From Marthasterias glacialis (Eukaryota; Echinodermata; Asteroidea; Forcipulatida; Asteriidae): DNA of 64,000 nt. Positions 51,703 to 54,700 of this stretch are shown here, in pieces (the first letter of the stretch is position 1; each line of letters starts with the position of its first letter). The notes beneath the pieces are model-generated. The model did no database searches, had not been told where the DNA came from, and saw nothing but the letters and a program-made list of their open reading frames with translations. The stretch spans positions 6,186,106 to 6,250,105 of the forward strand of contig OU452225.1 of the NCBI GenBank assembly GCA_911728455.2. Direction: 5' to 3'. Position numbers and translations under genes: made by a program.

Positions 51703-54700
51703 ATACTTACTTTCCTCTGCGAATCTTGCCGATGCAATCAGACACTTTCCAAGAGACTCTTCCTTCTTGTAAGGAATGGACCACTGGTCGGTGAACACCC
51801 TCCCTTCCAACTCGTACAAGTTGGTTGCCGGAAACTCTTTGGATGTCTCTGCATTGGGACCTTCCCCGGTATCCATGTTTGACCGCTCCGGGCTAAGCTT
51901 AGCTCCCTGAAAGCAAATTGTACACATAAATCTTTGAATCAAAATGCTTGAAGAAGCAGACTGATGGCAATGAGGCAGTAGCTGCTGTAAATGCCACAAA
52001 AAGACATTACAAAGGTTTTTCAAAAAGCCAGGGCGACGAACAACAAGACCTAGCTGCGATAATTACAGCTCTTGGTCACATGTCCCTTACACCTTCGGTC
52101 AATGACCGTCGGGAGAATTGAGGATTACAAAAAATTCCCTATAAGTTATAATTGACCATGTCAACTCGTGAGACTGTGCTATAGGAGTAAAATATATTAA
52201 ATGTATCAAACTCTCCTACTGCCTGACCATCAGTGACCATTCAATATCATCCCAACGGTTTGAGTTGATGGCCAGCCTGTATTGACATCTCGCCTCTTGT
52301 GGTGACAAGAAACTAACTATCATTCAAACAGCATTTATTGCGACACAATGAGATGACAACAATGAGACTAAGAACTATCACTAACAATTAACAAAATGTG
52401 ACGACACTTTTGATAGAGTACGTGTAATGTAGGCCTATGTAACACCCATGTACATATATGGATTATCTTCCAGTACGCGATAATCCTCCAATCAGATTGC
52501 TCAAGGGGATAATAAACCATATCATACTCCCAGTAGTCTATATTGCACTCTGTGTTATTGCATACTGTTCGTATACGGACAGTGCAAAATGACGTTCTAA
52601 AACTTTGCGCGTTGCACGTTTTGCTCTTCATGAAATAAAGCTCAAAGTTGTATTATCTTCAAGTTGGCAGGAAGATAATTCGTCATCACAAGCGCTCTAG
52701 TGGGATACGGGAAAATATAGCTTGTCTGCGTTCTATATCCAGCCTCGTGGGATACTGGACGCAGAAGCACTATATTTCCCCGTATTCCACTCGCGCTTGT
52801 GGGATAACTAATAAAGTTACATATGTATATATTGACAGAGATGCAGTAGATTCATTCCACACACACAGATCCTTGTCATTTGATTGATGGAACACAAGTC
52901 ACATGTCATCCATTTATTTGCCATTTATTTATTTACCACAATGCTCAAAAGTTGAATATTGGAAAGGCCTGTCCAATAGCATTAATTATTGCACTCTTGC
53001 AGTCATTGAACATATTTTATAAGTGTCGTTTTCAAATTAATCATTCCCCATCGGTTCATCCAACTGAGGCAAGGTCATGTCACGGGGGACAAGGCTGGTG
53101 TCCACATGGAACCGTTCACGCTGTTTAGAAGGGGTTTGGAGAACTTTCAGAGTGTAGGGTGCAGTGGACGAGTTTGCATGTCCATTTTGTGTTTATTGTG
53201 AAGATTTTCAAATGAAAAGGGTCTACACGTATAGCGTCAAACAAATATTGAATGCATTTTGTTTGTGCTTCCTCCTAGTGAAATGGAACAGTCCAGATTT
53301 CACCTGATTATATTCTGCGACAAGTCAAGTCATTTTCAATTCCTGATTTTGATTCCTGTTTATTGCGAGACAGGGCGAGATCCACAGTGACCAGAAGCTG
53401 TTCCAAAATCCACACTCTGTGCTATCACCAGGCCTCAACATGTTGAAAATAAGATTCCTGTTGTTAGTGACACCCAAAAGTGTGAGTGATTTAAAAGTAA
53501 GATAAAGAATACAAAAAGTAACAACAAACTAAAGATTATATATTTATAACGCACATGTAAAGAAGAACCTTGTTATTCTATTTACTATGACTCAATAACC
53601 ACAATTGAAAGTGTGGACAACACTTCTATCTTTTTGAGACATTTTGCATTCCATACTTACAGTATGTCTAAAATTGATAGACACTACCTTTGAAAGAAAT
53701 GATCGAAAACACATGACGGTGCCTGCACATAACACGTAAACAGTACTGCTGTAAACAGCAGACAATCTTTCGTAATGAAAGTCCGCAACCTAAAAGATTT
53801 GAACAGTCTGTGATCTGAAAGTTGAAAGGGTCTTGTTAAAAGGTGGGTCAAAGGGTTTTAAAAATAACTCTATTTAGTTTCTGTTTCAGAACATTTTTTC
53901 TCGTTAACAGATTGAAAACTAATGACACCAAAATACCAAACACAGTAACAATTTACTCTACAACTTATATAGGCATAGTCATGATAATAATATCCTGATG
54001 CAACCGGTTTCCGATCGGATAACAGAAAAAATGTTCAGAAACAGAAACTAAATGAGACTTTTCACAAGACACTTTTAAGTTCATAATCTGTTGAAATCCT
54101 GGAAATTGCAGTTTTAGGGCCATGTCACACAGGGCAAATTTTTACTGGCATCTTGGAGGCAACCAACTGCAGTGCATGCAAAAGGAACACTTTTGGTAGC
54201 ACAGTTATTTTTCTGGTGATGTCTTACAACCCTCAAGAAAATTCGGTGATCATTCAAATGTGAATACCTTTTCTTCTTGGAGATCGCCTGGAACTGATTG
54301 CCTGTAAGTTGCCTTGTGTGACATGGCCGTTACATTGCGAAAGACTGTCCGTCATTTCCAGCAGTGCTTATTTGCTGTGTACAGCGGTGTACAGGCAGTA
54401 CACCTGTTTGTTTCCGATCAGTTCATCGAGCGGCAGTTTAGCCGTCCCTGTCAACTTTAGATCTACCAAAGTATGACAGGCAAAATGTCAACAAAGTGTA
54501 AAAATATTGTCCACACTGTCACTGGTGGTTAGTGAGACGAATTAGTTAATAAAATAACAAAGTTCTTCTTCTTTACATGTGTTACAAATATATAATCTTT
54601 ATTTTTTCTTTATTTTCACATATTCTTTATCCTATTCAAAATGGTAGTAATTAATTTGTTTTTAATTAAATATAACTGTTTTTACTTTATAGTTATTTTC

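Noticed and set aside
51475-52023. A single 182-codon minus-strand gene
   Set aside because: Only the part from 51906 to 51711 is USP24 exon 2; the rest is intron read through in frame.
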